Below are positions 53,391 through 64,000 of a DNA stretch of 64,000 nucleotides, in pieces. How positions within the stretch are numbered: the first letter of the stretch is position 1; every line of letters starts with the position of its first letter. Below the pieces are notes generated by a model. The model was not told the origin of the DNA. It was given only the letters and a program-made list of their open reading frames with translations, and ran no database searches. The translations under genes and the position numbers were made by a program. This stretch comes from Neoceratodus forsteri (lineage: Eukaryota; Chordata; Ceratodontiformes; Ceratodontidae), in assembly GCA_016271365.2 (NCBI GenBank), contig CM028136.1, forward strand, positions 468,594,001-468,658,000, given 5' to 3'.

Positions 53391-54755
53391 GAAAGTGAGG
53401 GAGGTTTTAGCAGACTTTGCCCCCTTGTTTAGCACCAAGCCTGGACTAACCCCCTTAGCAACACATGATGTGGAGACAGGGACATAGACGCCCATATGGC
53501 AGACAGCATATCGGGTGTCAGAAGCTGTCCAAAAGGACATAAGGAGGGAAGTGGAGGAGATGCTGGATTCAGGGTAATCCAGAGATCCCACAGTTCCTGG
53601 GCCTCACCCATAAGTCCTTGTACCCAAGCCAGATGGCTCAACTCATTTCTGTGTAGACTATCATGGACTGAATGCAGTCACAAAGTCAGATGTCCATCCG
53701 ATGCCCCAGATGGGTGAACTCCTGGACAAGTTGGGGGGGCCGACCTACCTTACGACCATTGACCTGACAAAAGGGTATTGACAGGTATAGTTGACGGACA
53801 GAGCTAGGGAGAGGTCGGCCTTCATCACTCCGATAGGCTTAGTTGAGTTCAAAGTAATGCCTTTCGGAATGAAGAACGCCAGGCCACTTTCCAAAGGTTG
53901 GTGAACCAGGTGTTAAATGGTGCTGAGGAGTACGCCGTGGCATACCTGGATGACATTGCAATCTTCAGTACCAGCTGGGAGGAACATCTGTCGCACCTTA
54001 GGGACATACTGGGCAGAATACAGAAGGCCAGGCTCACTGTCAAAGCCAAGAAGTGCCAGGTGGCCATGGGAGAAGTGGCATACCTTGGGCATGTGGTAGG
54101 CTGGGGACAGCTCCGTCCTAATCAAATCAAGATAGAGGTAATACAGGCATCGCCCAGACCAGAAACTCAGAAGCAGGTCAGGAGTTTTCTCGGGACAGCA
54201 GGGCACTATCGAAAATTTGTACCAAATTACAGTGCCCTGGCTGCTCCCCTATCTGACCTGACAAAGAAACGGATGCCCAAGAAAATCATCTGGGGCCCAG
54301 CCTGTGAGGAAGCCTTTACCAAACTAAAGGAGGCACTGTGCAGTGCTCCTGTTTTGACAAGTCCCAACTATAGTAAAACCGTTATAGTTCAGATGGATGC
54401 CTCAGACGTGGGTATTGGGGCAGTACTGAGCCAGACATCCAGCAAAGGGAGGAACCACCCCAAAGTCTACCTGAACTGAAAGCTGCTCCCCAGGGAACAA
54501 GCATACTCCACGGTGGAAAAGGAGTGTCTTGCCCTAGTGTGGGTCCTAAAGAAATTGGAGCCATAGTTGTATGGGCAGCCTTTTGTGGTGCAGACTGACC
54601 AAAACCCCCTGGTTTGGCTAACGCAGTTGGGAAAAAACAATGACAGACTGCTCAGATGGAGTCTTGCTTTACAAGGGTATGATTTGAAAATCATACATAG
54701 GGCCAGAGCACAGAATCAGAACTCAGATGGACTGTCTAGGGTCTATGAGGAGTGA
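53391..54755 (+). pseudogene. reverse transcriptase and RNase H
   Basis: The reading continues from the integrase frame with stops near 53389, 53485, 53577, 53611 and two around 53780. Motifs include 'VPKPDGSTHFCVDYHGLNAV' near 53620 and 'TPIGLVEFKVMPFGMKNA' near 53828. A frameshift near 53880 precedes the catalytic 'YLDDIAIF' near 53943 and 'FLGTAGHYRKFVPNYS' near 54190. RNase H shows 'QMDASDVGIGAVLSQ' near 54392 and 'TVEKECLALVWVLKKLE' near 54513, and ends 'GLSRVYEE' at 54755. Catalytic residues survive but the frame is broken repeatedly. Confidence 0.92.
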
Positions 54756-54806
54756 ACTGATTTGGGAAGCTCATCCCATGTAGAGGATAGATCCCCCAAA
54801 TTCAGT

Positions 54807-54821
54807 CTAGGTGGGGAGGAG
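54807..54821 (+). other. polypurine tract
   Basis: CTAGGTGGGGAGGAG lies immediately upstream of the 3' LTR start TGTGACG and is the expected plus-strand primer. Confidence 0.8.
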
Positions 54822-56141
54822 TGTGACGTAGACAGCCAGATCTGATTGCTGTATCAATTTTTTTATTACATATAAAATATGTGATGGGAAGGTCAGTTTG
54901 AGGAAACTACTGTCTTACTGGAACTGACACATCAATACCCCCCAGGGATACGTTCAAAGGACAGGACATAGCTAAACTGCAGATATCTGGGGTGCAATTA
55001 CCTTGTCAATTTGCTTTCATCCCAGGAAATAAGATTAGCCATTCATAATTCCCTCAGGGAAAATCCTTTGATTTACAATAGTTGTCAGGAAGAACTTGAG
55101 AGGGAGGGGTGTCAGAGAGAAGCCAGAATGGACATTGAAGAGAGGTTGATGTCTGGGCCAGGGAGGACCCAGATGAATTTGGAAGGTCCAATATACTTCC
55201 CAGAGGAACCCTTGAATTACATCAGAGAGACCTTTGAGGTGTAGATTCCAAGGCCCAGATGGGATTAAAAAGGCAAATACACTTTTGCTTTGAATACAGT
55301 GACCTAGATCAAAGAAAGTTTTGAGATGTATGTGTAGCAGAGCACAAACCGGTTTGGTCTGGTTAACCTGAGGGAGGAAAGGCAGTGAGGACACCTATTA
55401 TGTTTCTTAAATATTTTATTTGGACATCCCGTGAGATAAAATATAGATGTTGTTACACCAAGGCAGAGTTATGTGACCTCAGAAAGGGCCGGCTCAGAAC
55501 TGTGTGTAATTGCTGAAAGAAACTTGACAGAGAACACACAAGACAATATTCCTGACTGAGAGAAGAGAGACCCTCAAAGCATTGAAAGAAAGTAAGCATT
55601 AGATTAGACCAGTCTGAATGTACGTATTGTAGGAACTGCACTTTTGCCTGTTTGTTTTAAGATTGTATGTGTTGGGATATATTTGTTCTCTATTTATTGT
55701 TCTGTTTTGATATTTTAAAGTAAAGAGATATTTTTACAACGGAAACTGTCTGGAGTGCCTTGACATTTCTTTTTATTTAAAGTTGAGCTTTTAAGGTTAT
55801 AAGTAACCATGTGTATGAGCTTATTGTATACCAAACTGGGAAATGGATAGAAGTCTCTAAAGTCTTGCATAAAGTTCTAAGAGTTCATTTGAAAGACTTG
55901 GTTGGGTGCCCCATAGGCAAAGATATCTGGTCCCACGAAGACAGACTTATCTGAGCCTGAAAATTGGGTATGCTAACAAGAGGTTATCAGTTTGAAACCC
56001 TCCAGAGCTTGAGACTAAGGTGACTTGAACCCACAAAACAGACAAGAGGGTTACCTTGTTCTGTTCACTGTACATAAATCATACGCTCAGAGGTTGGCAC
56101 TTTGGGAGTAGAGGGCTGACCGGCTGAGCGAGTTTGTGACA
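54822..56141 (+). repeat. 3' LTR of the Gmr1-type element
   Basis: About 1320 bp, matching the 5' LTR nearly base for base apart from scattered substitutions and the roughly 32-bp segment near 55735 absent from the 5' copy. The open frame at 55011-55244 is the partner of 48761-48994. Confidence 0.93.
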
Positions 56142-56590
56142 TATGCACCACCTGGGCCTGCAATATTCTATGAAATACCCAATGAGCCTGCAGATTAGCA
56201 ACAATGAGGTGTCTATAAATTTTGATACCACTAAAGCAGCGGAATCCTTTTGGGCTAAACAGGTGCCCCAACTCAGCTGGGATAAATACCATCCATCTGT
56301 CCAGCAAAGAGGGCAACACAACTCTGAGTGCAAGATGAACACCACGACTACTAACACAGACCAGCTGTTTTCTCCCAGCTGTCAGGGCCCTCCACTGCCC
56401 CCACTTCAAGCTGATGAGGACCACTGTCTCCCATATCCAAAGCAGAGTAAAACAAAAAACGAGAAGAAATCTGGTGGAGGCAAAAGGAAAGAACATTCCT
56501 CTTGGGTTCAATCTCACAACTGTAGCTGTTGCAAAGACTTTAGCTTGTCATCGGGACTGGCCATTGTGATCCCGGAGAATAACTGATTTG
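56142..56590 (+). mobile_element. Tx1/L1-like LINE ORF1 relic, 3' part
   Basis: 'LGLQYSMKYPMSLQISNNEV' and 'FDTTKAAESFWAKQVPQL' continue the ORF1 domain cut at 48573. A Lys/Ser-rich tail ends at TGA near 56583. It shows that the LTR element landed inside a LINE. Confidence 0.7.
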
Positions 56591-58146
56591 CACCTTTGGT
56601 CCACCCATCACCAGAGGATACCCATACTCTTCTAAGCCTGCATCCATCAGCCTCCGACTCAAACCTTGTACCTGAACCAGCTGCAAAATCTTGGACTGAG
56701 AAAACCTCTCAAGTCAAACTACCCTTGAGTGGTACCACCAGTGTGGAGGAATTTGGTGGGACTTACCGGGTAGGCTAGGCCACTCAAGCCATCCTGCCAA
56801 ATCAGACTCCATGGAGGAACTTCTTCATGCTGATACAGAATCTGACTGTTCCTCTCAGTTTACATGGCTGCAGCTTCTTTTATTCTGCTGTGCTCACCTG
56901 CCTCTCACATAAACAACTGGCAGGCACCTCATGATCTGACTTGTTTGGACCCCATCAGGACAACTGGGTAATTAAGTGTGACCCACCCTCTTCAAGTGGT
57001 ACTGGTTTGGACTAGTTAGCCATGAGGTACTTTATGTGGAATGGGCCATCACCCTTTTAATTCAACCAGGTCCCTTATGTTGAACAGTGTTCTGTTATTT
57101 TTTTTTTCTGATTTTTTTTTGTAATTTTGTGTGTTATGACATGGGCCCCCTCTGGTAGCTCATTATATCCACCACTGCTTCTGTTTCATGCTTTCCCCAG
57201 GTATACCTCTGCCTCCTTGCTGGGTCCGATATGGGAGAGGGGTGGAATGAACTATAACTCCATTTTCAGGTGATTATTAGCATGTATAGATATTATGCCA
57301 TCTGACTGTATTTTTTTTTCAACCTGCTCTCCCGCTCAACTCATGGCCTAGTGGTGTAGCCCTCATAAATGTGAACTATTTCTGCTTGCCCTCTCACAAT
57401 CTGCCCTCTAAGAGATGTTCTCTCTAACCACTATGCACGCTTGCTTGAGCATATTCAGATGCTGGCACTTCATGGGGGGAGTTATGCCCAGGTCTATCTC
57501 TCCCCACCATCACCTGGTGGGTGGGAGCTGTAGGGATTTGAACAAATAGCTCTACTGATTCCCTCCCTCACACCAGTTTTACTGAGGTGTTGGCTCAGTA
57601 CACCTGCATGCACTCCCTGGTGCTCCCTCCAGGGGACATTGATGGGCCTTTTCGTTTACTGTATGGTGGAGTGGGTGGCATACAATGATGGTAGGGTATC
57701 CTCAATATGGTGTTCAATAATGTAGATGTACCTATTGACGGAGGCCAGTTACCTGTCAGCAGAACCACACACACCCCCTATACAATGCACCATGCAGGCC
57801 CCACTAGAATGTGCTGGGAGGCAACACTACACCCCCATGTTTCTGTTCAGGTGCACTGTTTTTTTTTTGTTTGTTTGTTATTATCTCCCTGTCACATGCC
57901 ATTCCAGGCCAGGGCTGCCTACAACCTGAACTTGGCTTATAATTTTTGCAGGAGTGGATCAGTTTTAAATGATGATGTACTTGCTATGCCCATCAGAGGT
58001 TGTGAATGTCTTGGAACTTTTTGTTCTGATGTCTTATGCAATCAGCTGGCTTAATGGGATAGTAGGGTTGGGATGGGATGTTTGGCGTTTACTGGTTTTG
58101 ATTTGTTTTCTTCTACATGGTATGATGACTGTACTTTGTGTTTACT
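56591..58146 (+). other. probable LINE inter-ORF or flanking sequence, no gene seen
   Basis: Continues from the ORF1 relic without clear ORF2 motifs before the Harbinger start. It contains T-runs near 57100 and 57310 and scattered short frames (57707-58054). I cannot place the LINE end. Confidence 0.4.
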
Positions 58147-58766
58147 GGCCCAGATATTCAAAAGGGTTGCACTGTGCGCAACAGAGTTGTGCCTGCACAA
58201 GTCTGAAAATGCGCCATTCTGCGATACTCAGTGGGAGGCAGCTGAGCCGCCCAAATTGCAATGCGCAAGAGCGCAATGGTAATGAATGCATGTGCAACCG
58301 TAGGGGGAGGAACCATGAATAAATGGTGCAGTACGATTTTCAACAGCATATGCCATGCTCAATAGGGGAGCAAGCAGAAGTTGTGCGATAGTGGAAATGA
58401 TCCAAAATAAAAAGGAACAAGACAGAGGCACAAGAACTCTATAGGGAAGCTAGAGGTGGGAGCAAGGTGACAGCAACAGAAAAGAGGGTAGCAGTGAGTG
58501 GGACTGGAAAGGAGCAGGACAGAGCACACCTGGGAACAACCAGCAACAGGACAAGAGTAGGGAGCCTGTGCCACTGTGCAGGAGAGACAGGGGAAGTGAC
58601 ACAGTGGACTGAGGGCAGTGACAGTGGGCAGGACAGCCAAAGGTTGTAGGTGTACCCGGTGCAGGGGGAGCATCGCAAAGGACAGCAGGGGGGAACAGGA
58701 TAACAGCTGCCGGGAGGAACACCAGCCAGGGACATGGCCAGTGCCACCTTTCAGATGTAGGCGGTA

Positions 58767-59989
58767 ATGAGGGGTGTGAGAAGGCAGGCAGCAGGGGGGC
58801 ACGGCCATGGAAGGGCCCGTCTGTGGTATGCCCCCAACAGGCGGTACCGAGCCTGCACTAGCTTCGAGCACTACAGTGACACAGAGATTGTGGGCCGGTA
58901 CCGCCTGAACCAGGTGATCCTGAGGTGGCTCTGTTAGATGTGCAGTGATGAGATGCAGGCACCCACATGACGGAGCCATGTCTGTCAGTGGAGACAAAGG
59001 TAACAGCCGTCATGGGCCTGCTCACCATGGGCACCTTCCAGAGACCAACAGGGGACACAACAGGCATAACCCAGTTAGCCAAGTCATGCCTACTTACACA
59101 GTTCCTCAGCGCACTGCTGCCACATGCTGCGGAGTACATCCATTTACCCAGCACACCAGCGGAGTGCACAGCACACATACAAGAGTTCCACAGGGTAGCA
59201 CATATGCCTGGTGTGCTCAGGGCCATTGTCTGCACCCATGTGGCCATCCACATGCCACCTGGCCCAGAAGGTGCCACTTACATCAACCGGAAGGGCTATG
59301 CCAGCATCAATTGCCAGGTGGTGTGTGATGCTAGGGGGCGCATAACCAATGTCTGTGCCACACACCCTGGGGAAGCACATGATGTCTTCATCTGGCACCA
59401 GTCTGCACTGTGCCACAGGTTCGAGAGTGGGGACATTCCCAGTGGCCACCTAGTGGGTGAGTATGCAAATCACCAGGATGACATGGATTTTGGGGAGGGC
59501 ATAGTCAGAGGTGCCATGGGCACTGGACTTGACGGCCCATGGCAGAGCGACGCTGACCACCATACTAATGTCCACCCTCTACACACAGGTGACAGTGGCT
59601 ATCCCCTCTGTCCCTGGCTGCTCACACCATACCGGCAGCCCGTGACCCCATCGCAACAATGGTACAATGAGGCACATGCCATCACACGCAATGTCATAGA
59701 GCGGGTGATCGGGATGTTGAAGGCACATTTCCGTTGCCTGGACACATCTGGCAGTGCCCTACAGTACAGCCCCTCGAAGGCCTGTGGGCTATTCCTGGCC
59801 TGTTGCATCCTGCACAACATGGCCAAAGACTGTGGGGTAGCTGTAGAGGTCAAAGAGGGGGACAGCGATGGGGACGATGAGGACGCCGTTGCAGACAGTG
59901 ATGGGCAGACCCCCCTTGGGACTGTGATGTCACGCAGGCCTCCATGTCGGCACCACCCACGGATATGCCTGTGCTGTCACCTACTGTAG
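58767..59989 (+). pseudogene. Harbinger DDE transposase, HARBI1-like (copy 2, near-intact)
   Basis: The N-terminal part 58767-58950 ('RLWYAPNRRYRACTSFEHY', in-frame TAG near 58935) shifts into the long frame 58967-59989 (340 codons). Motifs are 'MGTFQRPTGDTTGITQ', 'YINRKGYASINCQVVCDARG', '[18 protein letters not shown]', 'NVIERVIGMLKAHFRCLD' and 'LQYSPSKACGLFLACCILH'. The intron 59457-59588 (GT-AG, 132 bp) is open in frame and so is hidden in the long frame. The first catalytic Asp is replaced by Val: 'AIVCTHV' near 59224, where copy 1 has 'AIDCTHV'. This should abolish catalysis even though the frame is open. Confidence 0.9.
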
Positions 59990-60802
59990 TGCCATCCTGC
60001 ATCCCACACATATCACTGTCCATGATGTGAGCTCCATCATCATCGGTGATGGATCTGGCACCAGTCCAACTCTCAGCATTCTGGCATCCATGGACGCTGT
60101 CACACTGGGACACGGGCAGGGCCTCCTCTGCACCAGCTCCACCAACTTCAGTCCGGACAGACAGGCAGGTACACTGTTATCCTGACCCTCGGGCACCTGT
60201 GGAGGTGGATGGGCACTCCTCTCTGTCCAGGGTATCACCCTCAGTGGACAAACCCACCACTGCTGACCCATGTAGATGCTCAGGAGCTGTAAGGGAACAC
60301 AGTAGCATTAATGTCTCTGCCCTACCCTGTGGCATTCCCCCCACCACCCACACAGTGACAGATCAGGACCTACCATGCAGTGACGGGCTGCTACCGATCT
60401 GGAAGCCACCACCTGGAGCGCCATCTAGGGCACAATGCTGCATGCTGCCAGCCACCCACTCTTCCTGTGGCATCAGGCGTGGCACAGCCAGCTGTCCACC
60501 ACCAGTCACAGAACGTGCTGCCCTGATGGCAGCCACCTTATCTTTTCTCCTCCTCTTGTTCTTGCCCACCTTCTTCTTTATTCCTGCATGGACTGCTGGT
60601 GGCTGCCATGCTGGTTGATGGCATTCGCCACCTCATCCCATGCCACAGCATGGGCCTGTGGGGTTCCCTGCTGTCTGCTGAGCAGCAGTTCCTGGTCAAG
60701 GTAGGCCGCAAACAGAGCATCTGATTCTGCACGGGTGAAGTTGGGCCTCCTTCATCTCCCACGTCTCTGTTTCTCCTCCACCTCCACCTCATGTTCAGTC
60801 AT
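59850..60802 (-). pseudogene. Harbinger Myb/SANT-like protein gene (copy 2)
   Basis: Minus strand, ATG at 60800-60802. 'MTEHEVEVEEKQRRG' meets a TGA near 60763. 'RRPNFTRAESDALFAAYLDQ' follows in frame, then 'AVAWDEVANAINQHGSHQQS' and a TAA. After a frame change comes 'KDKVAAIRAARSV'. A donor GTAGGT follows near 60378, and the acceptor TGTTCCCTTACAG near 60291 matches copy 1. The acidic segment is 59850-60271. Convergent with the transposase. Non-functional. Confidence 0.7.
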
Positions 60803-60949
60803 TATTGATCCTGTGGGAATGACAGGTGTTACCTCTGAATGTGCAGTCCCTTGCATCTCCCACACACCACAGTCCACACTGGCAAACAGCATGCAACCCA
60901 CCACAATAGACTGCAATACCAGACTATGGCCTCTGCAGCCCTGTGTCAC

Positions 60950-60974
60950 ATTTATATAGCGCAAGCATGCAAAT
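60950..60974 (-). promoter_or_regulatory. conserved TATA plus octamer promoter of the Myb-like gene (copy 2)
   Basis: On the minus strand ATTTGCAT (60974-60967) precedes TATATAAAT (60958-60950). This is the same order and nearly the same spacing as copy 1 at 42695-42672, about 150 bp upstream of the ATG. Confidence 0.6.
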
Positions 60975-61054
60975 GAGGTGAGGCTCAATTTTAAGTGGAT
61001 GCTAATGCAGTAGCTGCACCATGGAATTGCTGATGAGCTGTTTTGCATACGCTG

Positions 61055-61110
61055 GCTGAATATCGCGCTGTTGCGGCTTGTGCAATCGTGTTGAATGTGC
61101 TCAGGCAGGG
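61055..61110. promoter_or_regulatory. internal copy of Harbinger subterminal motifs (copy 2)
   Basis: 'GCTGAATATCGCGCTGTTGCGG' then 'TTGTGCAATCGTGTTGAATG' matches the words at the element ends and the equivalent spot in copy 1 (about 42775). It sits between the two divergent genes. Confidence 0.5.
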
Positions 61111-61598
61111 GCGCAGCTCTGTGACATGCACAGTAGACACCTCACGGTGCATGCCCAGAGTGCTGACTCCAATGCCTGCTGTGCTGTTGATGTGCTGAGC
61201 ATGGCAGACAGTGCAGGGCACATCCACCACTGTGCCAGTGGCACTAGTGCACTGTTCCCATATATAGCACCCTTGCCCTGGTGCGCCGTAGGCACCGTGG
61301 TGCCACAGCATGGTAGGCCATTACAGGAAGTCACAGAAAGGTGCCCTACCATGCTACATGCGGTGAGTACCAATTGCGCTGTGGCGGTCCGTGCACGAGA
61401 GACCCTTGACCCTGTGCCCGACCTTTGCCCCCTAGGCACCATGCATCCACATGGGTGCACCCCTATCACACTGTTCGGTGACAGCGCTATAGGGAATGGC
61501 AGCGCAGTACCGCGCAGCATCCGCACGTGGCGGACGTGCGCTAGGGAGTTCCATTTTGTACCATAGATGGTCCAAAGATGGCACAGTGATGAGCAGCA

Positions 61599-62747
61599 AT
61601 GTGGAGCCAGGTAGAACTGGCAAACCTAGTTGCACTGGTTGAGCCCCATGCTGGTGCTCTGTTTGGTGAGGCACCACTGGACAGGGCCAGGAGTGCCATG
61701 TGGGAGGAGGTGGCGGTGGCACTGGAGGAGGCAACAGGGATACAGAGGACAGTTGAGCAGTGCCTACACCAATACGGGGACCTACAGCGGAGGGACCTGG
61801 ACAGGCTTGCCTATCTGCAGGCACGCACCAGGAGAGGCGCTGTTCCACTGCCAGGTAGGTGCCCCATCCATACACTGGTTGCATCCATACAGGTATCACG
61901 GTGGGCATGTGTCCACCACATGGGGGGTGGTCCATCCAGTGTTGGCAGTGGTGGTGGTGGTGGTATAGGGTTGGGGGGCTGAATGGTTTGGCTGTGTGGG
62001 ATCGCACACACCTGGGGGCTGTGGGGCCTTTGCTACTGGATTGTACTGAGGTTCCTCTCTCCATGTTTGCACCCTAGGTCCTGTAGAGTGTCAACGTGTG
62101 AGGGAGGATAGGCAGAGTTGTGAGCCACGTCCCCATGCCAGAGCTCCCATACAGGCTCAGTGCCAGGACCAGCCGAATGATGGTGAGTGCCTTACATCCA
62201 GGTTTTCTGTACATGCTGTGTAGCAGGGTGGGTGGTGGGGCATGGCCCCCATCCATTGACACCACTGCCATGCACACCACATGGTACAGTCAGCACTGTC
62301 CAGTGGCACTACATGTCTGGGTGTGCATCGCTGGTGGTCCATGCATGCACAGGGTACATGGCTGTGCCACTGCCTTTGCACTGCAAAGCCATGTCACTGT
62401 ACAGCCACGGTGGTGCTGTGCAGGACTTGTGCAGTGGGTGTGTGCAGCGGTCCGCATGGCTGTGTGCGCTTGGGTGAGCAGGTCTTGTGGACATGATCAG
62501 TGGGGCGTGTCCCACAGCTGTATGCCATGCACAATGGGTGGGCTGCAGGGGGCTGTGCATTCATGCCTATTGACTCTGCTCCCTTGTCCTAGGTGTATGA
62601 TGGATGGTGCACATTGAGAGGGCACTGCAAGAGCTGCTTCAGGTTGCCAGGGCCTCCCTTGAAATTCTGCAGAGGGTGGAGCAGCAAGGTGTGAGACAGA
62701 GGCATGGTAGGAGGTGCCATAGGAGTGGGCAGCGGAGCTCCCGCTGA
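61599..62747 (+). pseudogene. third Harbinger gene: second SANT-like protein (copy 2)
   Basis: Exons inferred at 61599-61854, 62078-62182 and 62593-62747, all joined in phase 1 as in copy 1. Exon 1: 'SQVELANLVALVEPHAGALF', 'AMWEEVAVALEEATGIQRTV', 'QCLHQYGDLQRRDLDRLAYL', a SANT/trihelix-like pattern. Exon 3: 'HIERALQELLQVARASLEIL' then a basic tail 'RQRHGRRCHRSGQRSSR'. An in-frame TGA occurs at the start of exon 3 (62598). A TATA-like CATATATAG lies near 61258. Sharing exon structure with copy 1 argues for a real gene in the ancestor. Confidence 0.65.
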
Positions 62748-64000
62748 AATACATCCAACCCTGGACTACACCTCCCCCCCTGGACCCACTCTAACACCCC
62801 TCCTTCCCTCTCCCATATGTTCACTCCTGCCCCTTACCCACCCCCACCCAGTTTGTGGCCCTCACCCATTTTGTTTTGTATATATCTGTACATAGTTTTG
62901 TTTGTACTGTTACAATACATTTGTTTAGTTATGCCTACTGTGGTGGTCTCTGATTTGTAGCAGGCTAATGGTGCTCAGCTGCAGTGGTGTGCATGGCGTC
63001 GGGGGTGATGCTCTCATGGGTGTGTGTGTTTGTGTGTGTGTGTGTGTGTCCGTAGGGGAGGTGGGTTTGGTGTGGGCATAGCTGTCAGTCACTGTCTGTG
63101 GTTTGTGTGTTGTTCCCTGTGCACTGGATGACTGTGTGCAGTGGTACACGGTGCATGCACTGTGTCCATGGCACACCTGTCAGACCATCCATGGCCTGTG
63201 CAGCTGCCACCCTTGCATGTCTGTGACCTGCACAGTCCACTGGCATGTCAGTGGTGGCTGCCCATGCTGGACTGCCACTGTACCCAGCACAATGTCGGGT
63301 TGCCTCCTGTCACTGGTGTGGTTCACGTCTGCCTCAGGTGGCACTGTTGCCTCTGCTGTTGTTGTCCCACCTCAATGCTGTCACTTGTGTCTGTTGCAGG
63401 GGATGTGCTCCACTGTCTTTCACTTGTGCTTCAGATGCATGCTGGTGGCGTACGGCCTCATGGTGCCTGCACAGGGTTGCTGGCACACCTGTGCCGTGGA
63501 GGGGTTCTGGCCATGTGTACACGGCTGCCATGGCCACACGCTGGGGGCTTGGTTGACCTGCTACTGTGTCCCTGTGTTGGTGTGCCCTTGGGTATGGGTG
63601 GTTGTTTGTCTGTGCACTGTGTTGCATTCTGTGTGGCACATGCTTCCATGCAACACTGTGGGCATCTGCACTGGCTGTTGTGGCCAGTGTTGGGATGGGG
63701 TGTGTCCTTAGGAGGGTGTGCAGGGTGCTGTACCACTGGTGGTTGGGTCTGAACATGCCCTGTCACATGTGGGGTACCTCGTGTGCCATTGCATGGTTGG
63801 TCTCTCAGCTGTACCTGGGGGGGGATGTGCGTGGTGGCACTGTGTATGCAGTCATTGCATCGCTGTCTGCTGCCGCCTGCTGATGGGTGCTCATGGTGGG
63901 ACTGCCTTGCATGGTTTTGTGGTGCACAGGGCTGTATTGTCACAGTGGGGTTGGTGGCATGCTTGGGGTGTCCTGCACTGTTGGGCGCTACTCCTCGGCA
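62748..64000 (+). repeat. right flank of Harbinger copy 2
   Basis: TG-rich DNA with a (GT)n run at 63019-63050 equivalent to that in copy 1. Long open frames on both strands (for example 63103-63711 and 63141-63752) come from the composition, and no domain is seen. The inverted terminus lies beyond the window. Confidence 0.55.

Larger units (their letters stand above)
48574..56141 (+). mobile_element. Gmr1-type Ty3/gypsy LTR retrotransposon
   Basis: Two LTRs (48574-49851 and 54822-56141) begin TGTGACGTAGACAGCC and end GTGACA. A primer-site candidate (TGGCAGCGGTGGC, about 49859) and a polypurine tract (54807-54821) sit in the right places. The internal order is Gag, protease, integrase, reverse transcriptase, RNase H. 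Integrase upstream of reverse transcriptase is the hallmark of Gmr1-like elements and the reverse of most gypsy elements. Multiple in-frame stops and frameshifts show inactivity. It interrupts a LINE ORF1. No matching target-site duplication is seen (flanks AAGAG and TATGC). Confidence 0.93.
58147..64000 (+). mobile_element. PIF/Harbinger DNA transposon, copy 2 (runs off window)
   Basis: The left end GGCCCAGATATTCAAAAGGG, with 'TTGCACTGTGCGCAACAG' inside, parallels copy 1. It has the same three genes in the same order and orientation as 38503-45411. The right end is not reached by 64000; the 3' flank is already longer than in copy 1. Coding identity with copy 1 is clear but intergenic DNA is diverged, so the two are separate insertions, not a duplication of one locus. 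Confidence 0.85.

Noticed and set aside
63103..63752. Two overlapping frames of about 200 codons near the window end
   Set aside because: TG-rich composition keeps several frames open; no domain, and copy 1 shows nothing similar at the matching place.

Overview
This is vertebrate nuclear DNA with no intact host gene. It is a stack of transposable elements, satellites and inverted repeats. The vertebrate assignment rests on an RPS15A processed pseudogene, a Gmr1-type Ty3/gypsy element with a SCAN-like Gag, two intron-containing HARBI1-type Harbinger elements, a Tx1/L1-like LINE, and CR1-like LINE tails ending in short 'GAAACATA' or 'AATCATA' repeats. A large, repeat-rich genome such as an amphibian's is plausible, but the species cannot be fixed from sequence alone.

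Layout. 1-9071 is dominated by one huge inverted-repeat family: a roughly 4.3 kb nested palindrome (127-4425) and a second, truncated copy of its core (5475-9071). Both have (TA)n-centred arms, and they carry a 120-bp minisatellite built from 20 degenerate AAYNNN hexamers. 9072-13062 is a 5'-truncated Tx1/L1-like LINE. 13063-17650 is mostly unassigned, with one inverted repeat (15165-16260). 17657-26067 is a degenerate hAT element of about 8.4 kb with a minus-strand transposase relic, minisatellites near both ends, and secondary insertions: the RPS15A retropseudogene, a CR1 fragment and a tRNA-like SINE. LINE relics follow to 28330. 20863-29245 is then repeated in tandem as 29246-37550, and the second copy is enriched in homopolymer contractions. 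A hammerhead ribozyme sits in a small retroelement at 37404-38042.

38503-45411 is a Harbinger element with three genes: a DDE transposase (+), a Myb/SANT-like gene (-), and a second SANT-like three-exon gene (+). 45430-46200 is a CR1 tail. 47895-48573 and 56142 onward are the two halves of a LINE ORF1, split by a complete but dead Gmr1 LTR retrotransposon (48574-56141). Its pol order is protease, integrase, reverse transcriptase, RNase H. A second Harbinger copy with the same three genes runs from 58147 past the window end.

The strongest observations are the complete hammerhead ribozyme in a roughly 365-bp repeat, the conserved third gene of the Harbinger elements together with a conserved TATA/octamer promoter, the inverted Gmr1 domain order, the hexamer-built palindromic element, and the possibly artefactual 8.3-kb tandem duplication.
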